Assembly (NCBI GenBank): GCA_046727955.1
Contig: JBKPDO010000071.1
Location: forward strand, 1 to 6,823
Reading direction: 5' to 3'
DNA length: 6,823 bases
Origin: DASVXQ01 sp046727955
GTDB lineage: Bacteria > Actinomycetota > CALGFH01
The stretch's first letter is position 1. The number at the start of each line of letters is the position of its first letter. The position numbers were made by a program, and so were the translations under genes. This document shows, piece by piece, positions 5,557-6,823 of this stretch. The notes beneath the pieces are model-generated. The model did no database searches and was not told the origin of the DNA. It saw only the letters and a list, made by a program, of their open reading frames with translations.

Positions 5557-6180
5557 TTTCTTCCAGATCGCTCTCACCTGTTCGGTGTCGTCACGAGCGT
5601 CGAGGTTGAGCTTGACCAGCGGGCGGGAGCGCACGGAGGTGAGGAATGGATCGGAGGGATCTGGGTTGCGCCAGATTTCTGGCCGTACCCGACGGATGTT
5701 CACGGGTCGAGTGAGCCGTTGCTGAGCGGCTCTTGCTGCGTCCTCGAGATCGTCCATGTCTGCCGATCCCACGACGAGAACGTCCACGTCCGCGGGGACC
5801 GGGCCCGGTTCACCGCTGTAGCGGGCCGCCCACGAGCCATAGATGAACACCTCCTCCACGCCGGGTACCCGCGCGAGTGCGTCGGAGAGGACAGGCAGCG
5901 GTCCGTAGGTGACCGCGAGCAGGTCGGTGAGCGGCCGGCTCAGCAGGTTGTCGGTGACTGCGCGGAGCAGCCGCATATTGCCGCGCCGTCTGTCGCGGAG
6001 CAGACCGGCCGTGACCAGCCGGGACGCTTCCTGGTGAACGGCCTTCGCGCTCGCGCCGATCGCTGCCGCCGCCTCGGAAAGGCTGTACTCCCGGTCGGGA
6101 TGAAGGTAGAGCAGCGCCAGCAGGTCACCCTGTACCTGCGAACGAAGGAGTGGCAGCAGTGGCGGGGGTCCTATTCGCAT
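5548..6180 (-). CDS. Winged-helix and MNT-type nucleotidyltransferase protein (antitoxin-type partner of HEPN)
   Basis: 210 residues. The N-terminal part (about 10-80) is a winged helix-turn-helix: SQVQGDLLALLYLHPDREYS, then SEAAAAIGASAKAVHQEASRL and a wing LLRDRRRGNMRLL. The C-terminal part is a minimal nucleotidyltransferase: IYGSWAARY with G115 and S116, 14 residues, then DVDVLVVG with D131 and D133, the GS...DxD nucleotide- and metal-binding motif. VNIRRV and RPLVKLNL strands follow. Family knowledge: in HEPN/MNT pairs the nucleotidyltransferase adds AMP units to the HEPN toxin and so silences it; wHTH fusions are known next to HEPN genes. Here the HEPN gene is broken, so only the nucleotidyltransferase and DNA-binding parts can act. 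ATG 6180 directly abuts a palindrome, no SD is seen, and the mRNA may be leaderless. Autoregulation by the wHTH is inferred. Confidence 0.8.
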   Translation of the reverse strand: MRIGPPPLLPLLRSQVQGDLLALLYLHPDREYSLSEAAAAIGASAKAVHQEASRLVTAGLLRDRRRGNMRLLRAVTDNLLSRPLTDLLAVTYGPLPVLSDALARVPGVEEVFIYGSWAARYSGEPGPVPADVDVLVVGSADMDDLEDAARAAQQRLTRPVNIRRVRPEIWRNPDPSDPFLTSVRSRPLVKLNLDARDDTEQVRAIWKKLS

Positions 6181-6205
6181 AAGTGGTAATGCTTCATTAC
6201 CACTT
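6181..6205. promoter_or_regulatory. Perfect inverted repeat abutting the nucleotidyltransferase start, probable operator
   Basis: Arms AAGTGGTAATG (6181-6191) and CATTACCACTT (6195-6205) are exact reverse complements around a 3-nt centre. The repeat is AT-rich in a GC-rich setting and ends at the base before the minus-strand ATG. A dimeric wHTH protein would bind such a site; the encoded wHTH is the obvious candidate. On the minus strand a TTGACT (6213-6218) lies just upstream, so the repeat falls in promoter or start position. Binding is inferred. Confidence 0.6.
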
Positions 6206-6247
6206 AGGTGAAGTCAAGCTCAATCATGTGAATTTGATCTGCCGACC

Positions 6248-6592
6248 ATGGACGGATGGATCCCCTCCTACGGCTTCGCCCCGCCAGGCCGGGCCTTCGT
6301 CATGCGCGAGCGCGTCCTGGCCGCCGCCCGGCGCGCGGACCGCGATCCCGCCGACATCACCTGCGCCTACCACCTCCTGGTTCACGTGGGTGACCAGGCC
6401 GACCCAGGCCCCGGCGTGATCGCAGGCTCTGCCGAGGCGGTGGCCGAGCGCCTCACCGGCTTCGTCGGGCTCGGCTTCACCGCGATGAGTTTCGCGCCGG
6501 TGGGCCCCGATCCGCGGGAGCAGGCCGAACGGCTGGCCGGCGAGGTCATCCCGGCGGTCCGGGCAGCCGCGTCGCTCGCAACGCCTCCTTGA
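6248..6592 (+). pseudogene. C-terminal fragment of a luciferase-like (LLM class) flavin-dependent oxidoreductase
   Basis: 114 residues remain. DGWIPSYGFAPPGRAF, VLAAARRADRDPADIT, GSAEAVAERLTGFVGLGF and PREQAERLAGEVIPAVRAA follow the order of the C-terminal part of LLM-class (bacterial luciferase, often F420-dependent) monooxygenases. Family knowledge: these proteins are usually about 280-350 residues, so roughly the first two thirds is missing. Similarity starts abruptly at the ATG at 6248; the same frame meets a stop at 6209-6211 and the sequence in between resembles nothing. No SD precedes the ATG. The TIM barrel cannot be built from this piece, so it is almost certainly inactive. It lies head to head with the nucleotidyltransferase gene and may be the stump left by insertion or deletion at about 6240. 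Confidence 0.75.
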
Positions 6593-6595
6593 GAT

Positions 6596-6608
6596 AACAC
6601 GGCGTGTT
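6596..6608. repeat. 13-bp palindrome AACACGGCGTGTT
   Basis: AACACG and CGTGTT are exact reverse complements around a single G. It starts 3 nt after the stop of the oxidoreductase fragment. It could be a small operator for the rightmost gene or part of an end-of-gene hairpin. The size is short and chance is possible. Confidence 0.4.
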
Positions 6609-6611
6609 GCG

Positions 6612-6649
6612 CAAACGGCCATGGCCTTCACAAACGGCCGTGGCCTTCA
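6612..6649. repeat. Two tandem 19-bp repeats with palindromic GGCC cores, possible terminator
   Basis: CAAACGGCCATGGCCTTCA (6612-6630) and CAAACGGCCGTGGCCTTCA (6631-6649) are adjacent and differ at one base. Each holds a GGCCRTGGCC core; the two cores can also pair with each other into a 10-bp stem with a G-T wobble around a short loop. The place, between an ending gene and a new start, suits a terminator or a short repeat family. Confidence 0.55.
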
Positions 6650-6717
6650 TCGCCTGTCTGTGGGAATCCGACGCGGCGCATCATGTAGGAGACGTTGAGC
6701 AGGCTAGAGGGGCCAGG

Positions 6718-6823
6718 ATGACCGGTGCGGCGCGGAGCTGGCGCACGGCGGCGGCCGCGCTGGCGGTGGTGGCCGCGCTGGTGCTGGCGGGCCGCCTCGC
6801 CGGCCGGGGCCTGCCGCACACCA
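6718..6823 (+). CDS. N-terminus of a membrane-anchored or exported protein (3' end outside window)
   Basis: ATG 6718 is preceded by GAGGGG (6707-6712) with a 5-nt gap, a good SD. The 35 visible residues begin with MTGAARSWR, which carries two arginines, and continue into an Ala/Val/Leu-rich hydrophobic stretch at about residues 10-24 (TAAAALAVVAALVLAG), then RLAGRGLPHT. This is a signal peptide or an N-in signal anchor; no lipobox cysteine follows in the visible part. A weak TAGGAG (6686-6691) might be a -10 but has no convincing -35. The product is not recognisable from so little sequence. Confidence 0.65.
   Translation, partial: MTGAARSWRTAAAALAVVAALVLAGRLAGRGLPHT

Noticed and set aside
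5719..6189. 156-codon plus-strand open frame opposite the nucleotidyltransferase
   Set aside because: No motif, and the minus strand has both wHTH and GS...DxD.
6663..6696. GGAAT and CGTT as an ECF-sigma promoter before the 6718 gene
   Set aside because: The spacer is about 25 nt, well over the 16-17 nt needed.
1..6823. CRISPR array, tRNA or rRNA genes, insertion-sequence ends
   Set aside because: I see no regularly spaced repeats, no cloverleaf sequence, no rRNA segments, and no transposase or integrase.

Overview
The window is very GC-rich, with strong G/C third-position bias in its real genes, almost no A/T-rich sequence and SD-led short intergenic gaps. This fits a high-GC actinomycete-type bacterium (Actinomycetota or a neighbouring soil phylum). 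The presence of a luciferase-like flavin oxidoreductase fragment and of a wHTH-nucleotidyltransferase/HEPN pair agrees with that, but the species cannot be named from the sequence.

Layout. (1) Positions 3-2699, plus strand, are the end of a tightly packed operon: the tail of an unrecognised protein, a class I SAM methyltransferase whose fold is interrupted by an Ig-like domain, and a fusion of two DUF4214-like repeats with a second SAM methyltransferase. Such proteins are typical of surface-glycan or polysaccharide clusters, so this is probably the end of one. (2) A 175-bp convergent gap with a hairpin separates it from a minus-strand gene (2875-4005) for an unrecognised cysteine-rich protein with a zinc-ribbon-like part and a SWIM-like CxC...CxH motif. 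(3) That gene is divergent from a small excisionase-type HTH gene (4151-4360), which overlaps a THUMP-type RNA (guanine-N2) methyltransferase gene (4321-5448). The two directions start from overlapping -10 elements around 4079-4088, so they probably exclude one another. (4) Positions 5405-6205, minus strand, hold a toxin-antitoxin-type module: an intact winged-helix/MNT nucleotidyltransferase behind a perfect 11-bp-arm palindrome, followed by a HEPN partner that has lost its middle and survives only as its N-terminal and C-terminal ends in two different frames. (5) Positions 6248-6592 are the C-terminal third of a luciferase-like monooxygenase without its front, then two tandem 19-bp repeats and a small palindrome, and finally the start of a membrane or exported protein that runs off the window.

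The most notable points are the collapsed HEPN toxin beside an apparently intact antitoxin-type partner, the 11-bp tandem duplication that separates the two genes, the operator-like palindrome at the nucleotidyltransferase start, and the uncharacterised zinc-ribbon/SWIM-like protein sharing a bidirectional promoter with the HTH/RNA-methyltransferase operon. Nothing here amounts to a proven new system. Regions 4 and 5 look like a site of repeated rearrangement.
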